Position numbers and translations under genes: made by a program. The notes under the pieces are model-generated. The model saw only the letters and a program-made list of their open reading frames with translations, was not told the DNA's origin and searched no databases. Below are positions 24,538 through 37,405 of a stretch of DNA of 64,000 bases, one piece after another. Origin of the DNA: Capitella teleta (lineage: Eukaryota > Annelida > Polychaeta > Capitellidae); the NCBI GenBank assembly GCA_000328365.1, contig KB310159.1:318169-382168 (forward strand), given 5' to 3'. Position 1 is the first letter of the stretch; every line of letters starts with the position of its first letter.

Positions 24538-26332
24538 TCAAAGCGATGAGGATGACACGATCGTTCGCAACTGTTGACGACTAAAGATGATTTGCATAAC
24601 GCACGTGCAAGCCACGGCCCCAGCCGCTGCTGCACACACAATGTAAGCGAGTACTGTTCCAGTATAGTGCACAATGTAACCCATGAACGCGGTCAAGATG
24701 ACCTGTGAAAGAAAGTACGCTGAATCGAGCGTGGCCATGTCAGAGCCTGTTCCTCTGTTCGGGAGAAATCCCTCAGCGCCACGCGTATCAAAGAAGTAAA
24801 GCTGAAACAGAAACAGGTTTGATTACGCAAGACATTGATTGAACTCTGACCTCTTTGTCGGCGTGATATTGCGTGACGAGGACGAAGGGTATGGTGGTGA
24901 CGGTGGCGTATGCAAAACCAGTGCAGGCGGCCATCAGGTTGATGAGAACGATGCTGCGACTGAACACCATCACAGTCATCGCGACCGTGAAGGACACCAT
25001 GCCAAAGAAGTACGTATTCCGTGTGCCGAAACGTTTTACCAAACGCTCAACGAAGAAAGCGTACACAGCAGACGTGATGCAGTGGAACAGCAGTCCCCAG
25101 GACCCCATGCGCACGCCCTCATCGTATCTCTCCTGCAGACGCGAGTTCTCCGGGGCGTTTGGGTCGCCTCCGTAGACAGCCTGGCCGACGAAATCCGTGA
25201 AGAAGAGATTGAAGCACATGACGGCCGTCCAGCTGCAGAAGTTGGCCAGCGCAAGACGCTTGAGCACAAAAGGGATGCAGAGCAGCGCTTGGATGGTCTC
25301 AGGGAGCAGGGCGTACACCCGCAACCGCAGTAGAAGGAAGAAATCCTGAAGTCTATTTGTCATAAAACAGGCGGGAGTCCTCAGGGGAATTGTGGGGGGA
25401 GCCCTACCAATCGAATCCACATCAAGCGTCGCACTGCCGTTCATGTACTCATCCGTTAGGGACTGGTTGCTGCCGGTCTCATATCCCGGATCTGCAACAT
25501 TTGTAGCGTTCTTCTGTAGCACGATGGCCTGGTGCACTTGGTCCAAGTTCTTCTGCAGGTGCAGGTCGATCAAATCCTGAGCGGAGGGCGTGTCTTTCAG
25601 CACTGGGTGCTCCTGGGCGATGCCAAGCGTAGCCACCATGCTAAACACAAAGAGCACTATGAGCATTGAGAAGGCACTTTTCTCCTGGTTGCCAAAGTAG
25701 ACTCCCACTGAACTGGCGCTCCAGTCTAACGCTGTGACCAGATAGCCGATGCATCCGCCCAAACTGACCATGAAAGAGTACACGACGAAGCACCGGTCTT
25801 GCTGGTTGGTGCTTTTGCACGCGTCAGACAGCAGAGCCTCACAGGGCGTAAGGCAGGCCTGCGAGGAAAAGTCCAGCATGACCGCCCCGAGCACCAACAA
25901 AGCCACGCCGACATCTTTACTAAGAGCGCCCTTGCCAAAGAACCAAACACCGAAGACCTCGCCATAAGGAATGATTACAAGCGACACAATCAGTAGAAGA
26001 CTCAGCACAAAGATGAACGGCCGGCGGCGTCCGAACGGCGAGCGACAGCGGTCACTTGCGCGTCCAATCACGGGCACGATGAAAAAGCCGAGCAGAGGCC
26101 CCACGCCGATGATCATGCTCATGTTCTCCTCGCTGATGCCGGCTTTGAGCAGCATCGGTGGAATGTAGCAGAAAGCCGCACTGGCGCAGAACTCCAGTCC
26201 GCATACGATGGCGTTCAGCATGAGCAGTTGGCTGAGCGACAGGAGGCGCTGGGTAGGTGGCGCTGCTGCCGTGTTGGCTGCCGACGCTGGCATCAGGAGC
26301 ACATTGGCTCCGTCCGAAGTCCGCGCTTCCAT
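24538..26332 (-). CDS. SLC45-family sugar/proton symporter, 2 exons, 581 aa
   Basis: Membrane transporter of the major facilitator superfamily. SLC45 proteins move sucrose or other sugars with protons, and SLC45A2 sets melanosome pH. Exons: 24851-26332 and 24538-24801, separated by a 49-bp GT-AG intron. Family signs are the loop 2-3 motif GRASDRCRSPFGRRRPFI at residues 90-107, DFSSQACLTPCEALLSD at about 154-170, and near the C terminus RGTGSDMATLDSAYFLSQ from about 510. Hydrophobic segments are consistent with 12 membrane spans. A long hydrophilic loop with N-glycosylation-type sites lies between spans 6 and 7 (about 240-330). The start is Met of MEARTSDGANV at 26332; a leftward extension would need a non-ATG codon. 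Which vertebrate paralogue (A1-A4) it matches best cannot be told by eye. Confidence 0.93.
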
Positions 26333-28939
26333 TGCGAGCAATCAGCGCTGAGCTTCAGCCGTTGCTGCACAACAGGGCGGAGGTGGGCGCCATGTGGGAT
26401 GCCTGGAAATAGAACGACAGTTTGGAGGCTGACCAGCGGTCATATAAGGGCAGATCGAGGGCTCCGTTGAATAAATCACAAGGGTGATTAATTACAATTC
26501 GCATGAATGATTCGCAGATTGATATATCCGCCAATATGAAAAATCGAATTGCTTTTCAGCCTCGGGCAGGTTTATCGTTACAAGAGTAAAGTGACGAAAA
26601 ATATGGGAAATCTACAACAATTAAACCTGCGGCCACAACACGTGGCAGTGATGCATCCATAGCCTTTAAAAAATATATAACAACCAACCAAGTGGGAATG
26701 TATTTTGGCCTAATAATGACCGGAATCGGCAGAAATTGTACAGGGAGAGGTAATAATCAGTGGCTTTGGTTTTGAGTCAATTATAGGCCTACATATGCAT
26801 GCGGCACATTGAGGCACAAATACGAAACAGCTGCGCAAATGCTGGCACCAATCTATGAGTGGCAACACAGGGATCTCTGTGCACACAAAAAGCGGGCACG
26901 GGCAGAGAAGTCATAAGGACTGCAACATCAAGGGCCAAGTACGTCATTGAACAAATTGAAGAGGGCTTTGAATTTAGGCAAATAAATGCCATTCTGCTTG
27001 GATTACCACTTCAAATACGCTAAATGTAGAAAGTGGAGAAAGACGGAATGAAATGTCGAAAATATTAATAGGTGAACCCACGACGCTCCCAGAATTAGGT
27101 GATTAATCACCGCCCGTGATAGCTGAGTGCGTGGTGATGATGACCTTTCCACTCGGCACATTGTGCAATTATGTCCGGCAATTAAAGCAAGACAATTTTG
27201 TCGATGAACAGAAATATTTGAATGCATTTTAATGACTCCTCGTTGCGTGTTCATCGCGAAACATGAGGCAATCATATTTTATGCGGTTGATAAAGATTCC
27301 TGCAATTCATAGTTCGTAATTATAAAAATCAAAATTCAAATTCAGAACTCACACAGAACCGAACGTTGGGTTTCAAAGGCGCCTGATTGATTAATCAGAA
27401 TCGCATTATTATGCAATCCAAATAAGAATCACAATGATCAATATACGTACAGCATGGCGCTTTGGTCTGCGAATTCAAGCGATCCCAGTTGTGTTATGAG
27501 CTACCTCTGAATTAATCTCTCGGTTAATCCGTCTCGAAATGCACTTCAAGGGGTCTGAACCTCCGACATAACATGATTGCGTGGGATAATTATACATGTA
27601 GGATAATAGGCTAATAGGCTCTCGTAGGCCGATCCCTAAAAGTCGTCTGACTATACGGACGGCGACCTCATGCGCCAAAAATAATTTCTTATCGGGTTTT
27701 TAATCAGCTAGATTACGTGCCAGGTACCCCTGATAAAAGATATGGAAACCTGCACACTGTTCATATACTTCGATGGAAAACACTGGTCTATATATAAATC
27801 ATTAAATTGCTTCATAATTAAATAAACTTACGCCGTAAACACGTACCGAGGCGGGCGATCATTAAATCAACCGACGGGTGCATGTTACAGTAATGTGTCG
27901 GTGCAGAGTGTGCATTAACTTTTAAGGGCATTCAAGCGCGAAATGATGCAATTGTTGAAACACCAACCGAACGTGAACAGCTGTTTTCGTTGTTTCTGAA
28001 AGCGTTCTTCTTACGAATCCAGCGGCAGTCTGCGCCTGCGCACCAGAGGCACGACTTTATAGCGTGCAATGACGCCGAGCGTATTTGCACACCGTGCAAA
28101 CCCGAGACGCGAGAGACCGTCAGACATTTCTTCAACGTGGCGGACACACGTGGCGGACCTGTTCATGCGTCAACACGAGAACTGGTGAATTGAGAATTTC
28201 ATCCAAATTATTCAAGAGAGAATTCGGATGAGAAAATAACTCCGATCTCCTGACAAGACAACACGGAACGTAGTTGAGATAACACTCAACGGCATATTTA
28301 TTATTTAATGCCAGTTAATGTAACTTCTTTTTGTAGATTTATTAGCAATGATTGAAGGCGGAAATTAAGCGACCTAGCGATCAGGAACAATCTCTTACAT
28401 GTCCCCTTTGTGATATTTACTTCACCTTCAGCAAGTTGCATGTACATCCTATATATTGTGTCAGATAAATCGATTGATCTATAAATCTATCAACATGTTT
28501 AATTGAAGATGCAAATCATCCACTGTGTCACTCAGCTGCCTCATCGTCGTGAGCTGTGCGGATTTTGTGCGATGGCAGGTTTCAGAACAATAATCCATGT
28601 TTAGAACAGACGAAAAAAAAATATTAAAAAGCGCAGTGAATGATTACAGGTCAAGAGTTCAGGCGAGGTCATACAAGCAGCAACCTACTTCCGTAGGTGG
28701 AACAATCAAATGTGATTTTTAATCAACTAATAAAAAACAATGATCGATAATGATTGAAGCGGAGACATACGTTGAACACAAAATATCATTTCCTGCAATT
28801 TAGATTCACATCCGGGCAATTACACTCGATATTACGTGTAATCTGATTGGACAAGAAGATTACGATTTCTTTCGATTTGCGATATGATCACGACATTTGG
28901 AAAAGCGGCATCTTTTCTTTCTTTCTTTCTTTCTTTCTT

Positions 28940-28974
<35 letters not shown>

Positions 28975-29051
28975 CCCCCCCCTTGCACGACACATGCAGG
29001 TCCTACATTGTGTTTTGATAAGTATCTCGCTTACATGTATCAACTTGCTAT

Positions 29052-29090
<39 letters not shown>

Positions 29091-30838
29091 CGTTTCTAAT
29101 TAGATTAGCCGTATGCCGCCATCGCGACCGGACGTTAGAACTCGTAGAACATAGAAAAGGGAAACATTGAACATGATTCAAAAGCCGTTGACTGGATTTC
29201 GCAGTTGCGCAAATCGGCGCAAGGGTTTCGTATCAACGAAGAAGTGAGCAAGATTAACACTGAGTATTGTGGTTCGAGTTTCGATCTATTTGCGACCCAT
29301 GTTAAATGCACCGTTGTATCAACTGGGATACAACTTTAATAACAGGCCATCTGTTCTTTTGCTAATCGAGGCATTTCCAATGACGCGTTTTGAGGCACTT
29401 TTTGTTTGGTCAATGGAGTGAATAATTCGTTATGCAACTAAACAGTAATTCAATAACCGAGGATCATCCTCGGTTACATCGTGTCGAAGGAGGTTAATGA
29501 CGTCATGAAGGTGTTTAAAGGTCTGCAAATCGTAACTCTAGGGTTCTTGGTCTGAATGTGTCTCAATAAAATATCATTCAAAGGTAATTTCAATCGTTAC
29601 TGCGACCATGAGTTATAATTATATCGAGGTATATAGCGCAGTATCGAAGAAGGAAAAAGCAATTTTGTAACATCACGGGAAATTAAAAAAAAAACAAAAA
29701 AAAAAACAGAAAAAACAATTCCCTCTTTAAACGCTACGTTAATGAAATTGGTTACAGAGATTTCATTCAAATACCTAGTATTGATAGCAAAACATTGAAT
29801 TAGCGGGAAATCATAGCTTGAATGTTAAATCCATATGGCAGGTCATAAGAGTAGCAATAAAATTGGTTTGTAGCAAAGAAGAGCGTCTTAAATTTCATTG
29901 TTCTCGACACAAGCCCCGTTAAATCACTGATCGTGATGTGTTCGCCTCCTTTCTAGGCGGCATACTTAAGTACTTTAATCAATAATATTTCAATAATAAT
30001 TAACCAATATTTCAATGGTGTGATCATTATTATTCATACGCACTAACTCGATCGTTCAATAATACGTCCGTTCATCTCGATCGATTCTAATCCTAAATTT
30101 CACAGCATAAAAAGTGCACGTGAAAGTCATCCATATATGATTATACGATTAGTTTACTAGTAGATAACTAAACATCAAAGCACCTGTGAATGACTTAGAG
30201 CTCAATATAAATGCTACACACGCGCGCACAATTGTGTAAAATGTTGTACCAAGCACAAGGCCAAGAGAGGGAGACATTCCGTGCACGCAGATTTTTCACT
30301 CAGATATACAGCGAACGTAAAAGTAAATTGAGGAAACGTTGACTTACGTCAATTATTCTGCAATAGAGACAAAGGCGTTCAGAGACCTTAATCCGAGCTA
30401 CTTAACGCAAATATTTCGATTCGCGTAATATATGGAGATCCGTGTCAACAGAAGAATTGAGTGGCCCGTCTTGATAAGAAACAGTATTGCGCATTCAAGT
30501 CCTTTAGATCTAAATGATTGTAATGCTGAAGTGCACTGAAGTGACGGAACGCTTTTGGGTAAATGTGATGTTTACCAGGTGTTCAACACGTAGGAAAACT
30601 GAGCCCAAACAAGGACCATGAAAATACGTATGTGAGCGGAGTGGTTGTACACGTGACGGATACAAGTCACCCCCGGCGAATGCATGAACTTCGATCGTAA
30701 TTGAAAATGCCCGATCGCATCATTTCGTTCGGGATCGCGTTTTTACAGATAATAAGGTTTGCGTGTAATTGTGCACGCGGTTTAGCGCGCGATGTTTGGT
30801 GTTCATCATCGAAAAGAAGTTAGGATGAACTCTCAAGT

Positions 30839-30875
<37 letters not shown>

Positions 30876-31283
30876 CGAAAGACAATTTTTCCCCCCTTTC
30901 CATTCACTATTGATACAAAAACGGGAGATATTTAAGTAAACAAATTCTACATAAGAAATTTCGAATGCTGAGCCTTAATTGAGGGCGTTCAATTTAAACC
31001 TTTGGCTTTATTTTGAGTAAAATCAGTGCGTCAACTAATGAATAGAACCAAGAATTCCGTATTCAGCAAATACTAGCAGTATGCAAAGATATCAATTATA
31101 ATTAGGATGAATTTGTGATACGTCTTCGAGAGGCATTTATTCCGTTACACTCGAGGGTTAAATCAACATTACCAACGACCTTGACCTTCGGGTATGGTGC
31201 TCTGTATGAATACATATGGCCCAAGTTAATATCGTCAGCGCAGAGAACAAGTTAAGTCATCATCAGAGAATAGTCGGACATGC
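26333..31283. other. Gene-poor stretch with homopolymer tracts
   Basis: No host gene is recognised across almost 5 kb. Landmarks are a (TTTC)n/T tract at about 28916-28976, a second long T tract at about 29047-29090, A-rich runs at about 29686-29717 and an A tract at 30844-30872. The part just above 26332 is GC-richer and should contain the SLC45 promoter. A perfect palindrome lies at 29456-29478. Confidence 0.5.
29456..29478. repeat. 23-bp perfect inverted repeat
   Basis: The arm TAACCGAGGAT is followed, after a single central base, by its exact reverse complement ATCCTCGGTTA. A related sequence, ATCCTCGGTTACAT, occurs once at about 2179-2192. The palindrome might therefore be two element ends joined head to head, or a binding site. 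Confidence 0.6.
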
Positions 31284-31995
31284 TTAAAGGGAGGGAGAAC
31301 TGGTTAAAAATGGACTTTGAGTCGTTATTTGATGCACCAAAAATGATTCCTATGCCTGGCCCACACAAGAAATATCATCGCTAACGATTTCGCGGGAGAT
31401 ATATTGCTAACTGGGCGTGACGTCAGTCGCTGTGATGAAACACCGAGTTCCCCATCTTTTACAATGGGCCTCGTCATATCAGCGTGTCCTGCGACTAAAC
31501 CCCTGGATATTTTTTTATTTCCTTTTCGGAAATAGATAGAATAATCATTTTGCCACCAGTCAGGCGCGAAAAAAAAATATTTTTCGCTATTTTTCTTATT
31601 TTAACAAGCGATTTTCTAGGACACCCACCACGTTTCTCATCCTGAAACAGTAAAAAGGTCAGCCAGAGTGCACCACGCATGCGCTTTCGTTTCGTAAACA
31701 ACAGAGATGTCCTTTTATGGAGAAGATGATCTGCTCTGATTGGCTGAAATCGATAGCTTCACGAGGGGAACGGGACCAATCAGCCATCAGCCAAACCAAG
31801 CCATCAGCTGACGTTTGCCTCCTATACTTCGTAATGGAAGCCATTCTCCCATAGGCGCAATGCTAACCCCGATATTCGGAATGCATTATTTCCTTACGCT
31901 TGCATCCAGGCAGGGTGTTTTTGGCACGGAATGCTATCAATTGGTGCTATGAGTCAATAGAACATCACTTAAAATTTAGTTCCCCATCCCTTTAA
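31284..31995. mobile_element. TTAA-flanked non-autonomous DNA transposon, copy A
   Basis: The element is about 704 bp between TTAA duplications at 31284-31287 and 31992-31995. Its ends are inverted: AGGGAGGGAGAACT on the left, and the right end read backwards is AGGGATGGGGAACT. Copy B in the opposite orientation at 59537-60238 matches along its whole length. TTAA target choice and G/C-rich ends suit the piggyBac superfamily. Both copies keep the same short open frames (for example WSRSPREAIDFSQSEQ), but this follows from high nucleotide identity. No transposase is present. Confidence 0.85.
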
Positions 31996-32380
31996 CGACG
32001 ACCACAGCGATTAAGCGTTGTTGAAGCACGTTTTATGCTTAAACATGACTTAGAACGCGTGCATTACGTAATTACAAGTAGGGAAATCCGCGAAGATTTG
32101 ATCCAAATTTACAACGAATTTGCAAGAAAAAGCCCCCGTTTGCAGTCAGAGCTAGAACGGTGCACATGCTAAGAGCAACAAGGGTTGAATGATCAAATTT
32201 AGGTTCTTCGTTTATTAGGATATAATATCTCGGGTCAACTCTACGGGACAGGGGTTGAGCAGCCAATTGAAACTCGTACAAATAGCCCGAGGAGAGAATA
32301 GGAGCAGAATTAATATTAATTATTCGATGCAATTCCACGTCTGAGATAACGAATATCTGTATTCCTCATAAGAACCTAAA
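31996..32380. other. Non-coding stretch between mobile elements
   Basis: No gene or repeat recognised. Confidence 0.4.
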
Positions 32381-32384
32381 AAAC

Positions 32385-32690
32385 TTCACTTGTTTATTTC
32401 TGGATGATTTCATTCACCACAAAATGAGCATTGATAGGAAGAATGTTTTTCTTTGAAACCAAATTGAGTGTTACAAGTTGAAAATACAGAAGAACATTTC
32501 TTTGCTACAATTTTATCAAAAACTTTGTTGATAATACTAATGAGAGCAATTGCTCTATAATTATTGGAATCATTCAATGATTTTCTATTATTTTTCGGTG
32601 TCGGCAGGAGGACAACAATGACCGTGATAATGTAATGTTGAACAATCTCTTGATTTTCCCTAAAGGCATTATCATCATGTGCTACACTTG
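32385..32690 (-). mobile_element. LINE reverse-transcriptase fragment
   Basis: The minus strand reads PTPKNNRKSLNDSNNYRAIA followed by LISIINKVFDKIVAKK and TQFGFKEKHSSYQCSF, an RT domain 1-2 segment of a non-LTR retrotransposon. QFGFK..HS..QCS also occurs in the minus-strand LINE at 38.9-40.2 kb (QFGFKKHHSTSQCSLVVNE), so both belong to the same or a sister family. Only about 100 codons remain, and no catalytic box is included. Confidence 0.75.
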
Positions 32691-33633
32691 AGCTGTATTC
32701 AGTGGCATCAAATAAGCTGAATACTTGTTGAGTATCTCATTTCTTTGGTAGTGCGTATACTGAGTGCTCATAAAAGGCATCTGAAATTCAGAACCCCGCC
32801 TATCTCAAGTACGAGGAAGTTAAAATAACACAACGTTAAAGCGCCATTCAGCCAAGCAGAGCACTGACACACCCACGCCCCCTTGTGTTTGGTATGGTAC
32901 ACTAATGTACTGCGTGCACTTGGCAAATTGCAAACAATATATGAATCAGAGACCTTGGCGCTGGCCATTGGCGCTGGGAAGCCTCGTGACCTTAAATGTA
33001 ATTATTATACAGGTGAGGCATCGAACTTACCTCCCCAGGCCGCAAAAGAAATCGATTCCGAAGTTAAAATGAGCAGAGATCCGAGTTCAAATATCTCGCA
33101 CAAAAGTCAGAATATCAGCAAATGAAGAGATACATCATGAAAAAATCAATAATCTTCAGGGTTTATTGACAGCTGAGGATTGCGAAGAATGCAGGAGTTC
33201 GATTTAGGGCACGATCTTCATTAAAGCTGTGAGCCTGTCTCTATAATATTGCATATCGCGTCGTTCGTATCTCAGTGACTCAGATTTTTATATTCAATTT
33301 TATGTTATTCATTTCTCTGACGCGTTTAAACGTGTTCTCTTTTTAAAATGATAGCAGATCTTAATGTGAAGCTAGAATTCACAATCTTTGAACATATACA
33401 GTACAACCTCTGAAGAACAATTTAGTTAATAAATCGATTGTAACACGGTAAACACAAGTTCAATCAAGTGTAGATTAAGATTCTTAGAAGTGAAATTGTT
33501 TTAACGAAATTAATGTAAAGTTAAATAAATGTTCGCGATTCCTGCCTTTTCATAAAAAGTTGATAACCAGTTGTGTAATGAAATAACAATGTGTAACAAT
33601 TGTCTCAGACAAAACAAATTTATGCTGATCTTT
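32691..33633. other. Non-coding stretch, possible pogo/Tigger-type end
   Basis: No gene is seen. ACAGTACAACCTCTGAAGAA at about 33399-33418 resembles the CAGT-CAACCTC ends of pogo/Tigger elements. No partner end was found, so the assignment is weak. Confidence 0.3.
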
Positions 33634-33713
33634 TTAGGCACTGTGTTCTTGGCATGCTATCAATTGGTGCTATGAGTCAATAGAACATCAATTAAAAGTT
33701 CCCCATCCCTTCT
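33634..33713 (+). mobile_element. Solo right end of the TTAA-type element family
   Basis: This 80-bp segment (GCTATCAATTGGTGCTATGA, then GTCAATAGAACATCA and GTTCCCCATCCCTT) matches the right end of copy A at about 31910-31990 with a few changes. No left end is nearby, so it is a truncated third member of the family. Confidence 0.8.
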
Positions 33714-35299
33714 GAGACATCATATTCAGCGTTGTTAATTGTCTATATCACGAATCGCCCAATTAAAAAAAAGAAAAACACAAATTCAGATTCAGTTGGA
33801 GATGTGAACATGAGCTGGTTTCAATGTTCCACTGAGCACATCCGGTTGATGCAGACGCCAGGACAGAACCACGCGTCTTTGAATTGTAACATGTACAGCA
33901 AAGGATTTTCATTAATTATTGATTTCATTAATTAATTATTATAATTAATGAGGCAAAAGTTAAATGTTGGTTTTAAAAGCAATTAAGCACCTCAGTACTG
34001 AGGCCTGGGGGGCCTCGCAAGTGGCCTCGTTCTGGCTGACACCAGGGAATTGTTTATGACGCTGTGCACTTTGTTCCACAAGTCCACAGGTCACAAATTA
34101 TGTTTTTAATATGGAATATTCCCAAAATAATAAGACACAATATCTAACAGTGTTAATTGGCATTAGGAAGACATACCAGGCTAGCAGTAATTAATGCTCT
34201 GTTTAACAGGAATTCCATTGCTGTTAATTGTCATTCTGGAATCTGTATGAGCAAGTATTTATGAGGAAACAGCAAATTTTGCCTGCAATTAAACGTTGGA
34301 TATGTTTGCGATATACCATCATAGTCTATTTTGAGCATCATGTTGCGACATTTTACATTTTATACGACTGAAATACATATTAAACGTATTAGCATAAGAA
34401 CCAAACTTAATGAAAAAAACAATATGAGATGGAAGGTTAACTGAAATTATTTCAGACCTTGTTTCAGGGACACATATATAATTTATATCATTTATATCTT
34501 TTTTTTTAGCCATCTGCAGCTTCAAAAAGCCTATTATTCTAATGAGATAAAAAATATATATACCGGTATATAGGTTGTCAGACTCTCCTAGTCAGCACTC
34601 CATAGTCTCCTTTGGGGTTCTATGACGTCATAACCCCACCCTAAGCTCCAGGGTACAAATAAAATACATCAATGTACTAAAAATTCCATTACATGTTGAA
34701 GAAATCAATGAAATTGATCAATTAAAAATGTAATACTTGTAACAGACATTTGATAGAACTGAAATAATAACGCATATACATAATAATTATAACGTCATTC
34801 AAGTAGACTTTGGAGCAAGGTCACCTGCCTCCGAACAATCGTCAATGGCAGTCATATTCTGGCGACCATATAAATTGGCAAAAATACTCAGGTATTTTGA
34901 TTGTAACTGTTTTTAGGAATCAGTCAAATCAATCATATTGTGATAGCACGGGTCGTGCCTCTTTTATACAATGAAAATAAAGTAAGGGAATTAGTAATTT
35001 GGGTTGCAATTATCAATTAGGGTAAATATTGCGCGTACCGGTATTTGGTGCTTGGACACTCGATCTCCAGGAGTCAGGAGGACTAGTACGAGTAGCTATT
35101 CACTCGCCCCAATCCAAAGTGATTTGCCGAGAAATTTTATTTACTTTGCAAGGACAATGATGGAGTGGTCTAAAGTAATGTATTATTCATGTTATACAAG
35201 GCTTAAATATGTTAAACAAGAATTTTGGTTAATTTTTTTTTTTTAATAAATGGGATCGTCTACCCACAACGTCAGAGTGAAGGGTTATTTTGCACCATG
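33714..35299. other. Non-coding stretch
   Basis: No gene is recognised. The sequence is AT-rich, with an AT-palindromic spot near 33910-33945 and a T run near 35229-35244. Confidence 0.45.
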
Positions 35300-36095
35300 C
35301 AGGACTCGAAATAAGACTCAACTTATGGCGAGTAGAGATATCAAGAATAATCGCCAAATGGCGTGTACAAAATTAACTCTCCAAATAGAATGTAAAAGGT
35401 TAATTCTTTTAGTACCCCCCAAGTTATAGATTTGGGATCAATCCCCAGTTAAAACCCATGCTGGCGTTTTATGCCATGTCGGAAAGTTTGAAGAAGCTGA
35501 TGCTAGATTGACGCCAGATCAGAAGAGTTACCGGTAGTTATGCCGCCCTTGTTTGCATTCACATTTCTCCAAAGTGGCGTCTGACCTCTGGTATGTTATA
35601 CTAGTATAGTTAGTCTGAATACTAGTACGATGACTTCATGAATCATCACTTTTGTCGTTCACTCCCTGACACCCCGCATTTGGAGTCGGAGCTTGATTCA
35701 AGGTGAAAGTTGACGTAGTTTAGTTAAAGCTGCACGAAGGTTGATCAAAGGATTGTCCGCGTCAATAAGTCTAAATGTGTTTTCCTTTGTAATTATCTTG
35801 AGTTGTTTTGGCTGCCTTGGCTCTCCTATTTCGCAGTGAACACAATGGCCATACCAACCACAAACCCACTTTTCTAATGGTAAAGTGAGAGTATGCTTTC
35901 CACAGATTGCATAATTGTGCACTATGGCAGAGTATTGTCACAAACAATCAATTCAAATCATGATTAGTTGAGAAAGGGACAAATCATGTATCAAGTATAA
36001 AATATTTGTCTTTCATGTCAAAATTTCTAGTGAGTAAAAATTTCCTGTTCACTCGCTATGTGGCGAGTAAACTTTTTCGATTATTTCAAGCCCTG
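35300..36095. mobile_element. hAT-like non-autonomous element
   Basis: The left end reads CAGGACTCGAAATAA and the right end, read backwards, CAGGGCTTGAAATAA. Both are followed within 40 bp by related CTCGCCA/GGCGAGT blocks. The flanking octamers GCACCATG and GCTTCATA agree at five of eight positions, compatible with an old 8-bp target duplication. CAGGGCTCGAAAT-type ends and 8-bp duplications are typical of hAT elements. The body is about 796 bp. It contains an open minus-strand frame at 35698-35922 without recognised homology. Confidence 0.65.
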
Positions 36096-37374
36096 GCTTC
36101 ATATATTCTTCCTTGAGCATATACTATTGCATTTTTTTATGTACATGTATATTTTTTAATTGTCAAATATCTTCCAATTTGACTCGACTTGAAACTTAAA
36201 TGACAGACTTGTCAGCTGAATTGGCTTGACTCCTGGGTCTAATCGCTACAAGTACAAATTGTAGTACAAATTCTAACACCCGTAAACGGGTAGCAGTCCG
36301 TTGTGTGCACACTATAGTATAGTATACTGTCTATATAGGCCTATAGTCTATACGCTGCTATACTTGAAGTTGTGTAATTTCTTTCCAAGACGTACTCCAT
36401 CCTCCCAAATGTGTACATCAATGGTCATGGATGAGGAACCAACTACCACTAACTACTAAATTAGTAAGAAGACTACGTTAGTAGTAAAGTACAGTTTCGA
36501 GCAGTCACAGTCATTGCATGGACGATCATGCATACCGGGAATCAACTATAATCAAAGTGTCCATGAACATGTACAAGTATAATCTCGTTCCAAGCCTCTA
36601 TATTGATAATTAGATCCTCACAGATTATGGCTACGTAAGTACATGGACAGATCATCTCGAAACGGATGGAGTACAAGCTATTGAAGTACAACTACAAGTA
36701 CAACTCAGTGAGTCAGTACAACTGAACTTGAACAACTACTGAACTAATTGAACTACAAGCAGTACAAGGATCGCTACAATTTAATTTAACTGCAGTGCGC
36801 AACGCGTTATTTGAGTAACCATAATGCTAATAAGTAACCTATCTTAATGTGTGGCCTACCTTTTCATAGCCTGCCCACGAAGTATGACGCCTGTTTATTC
36901 AGTGCAACACACACTTGACAGCTGTCAACGAAAGCAGTCGTCATTCGTCGACATTTTGCATAAAACGTCCGTTTTGTTTCGTAAAATCATAACGCATCAC
37001 TGATCAGCATGGGTTCGTTATGTCTGGTTAGAATCATATTGCTATCAGAGTACTAGAGTAGATTGTTAATGTTGTACCATGGAGGAAGATTATTCTTCAA
37101 TATTACTCTTCCTGTATGGTTACAGTATGGTATGGTTACAATATGGTACCGTATTGGAAATCATCGCATCACTCCATTTACTTTGCGATTCACCGTAATT
37201 TTGAAATCAAATTTCATTCCACTTCAAAATAAACGATCAGCACTTTAAGTTAATTACTACTTTTAGATACAGCTTTATTGACATTCCAGCCATACGATCA
37301 AACATGAAATGAAATTAATTACAATTCTGTGGAAGATGAAAGCAGCCGAATATTCTCCAATCGATCGAAACATG

Positions 37375-37405
<31 letters not shown>

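Noticed and set aside
24839-25333. Plus-strand frame of 164 codons opposite the SLC45 gene
   Set aside because: Antisense shadow of a conserved transporter exon; composition is skewed to His/Glu/Arg, as expected from the opposite strand.
28847-29181. Frames rich in Phe or Lys
   Set aside because: Produced by T homopolymers; no conserved domain.
31495-31844. Small proteins shared by the two TTAA-type elements
   Set aside because: Preserved because the two copies are nearly identical DNA; no homology or codon-level constraint can be shown.
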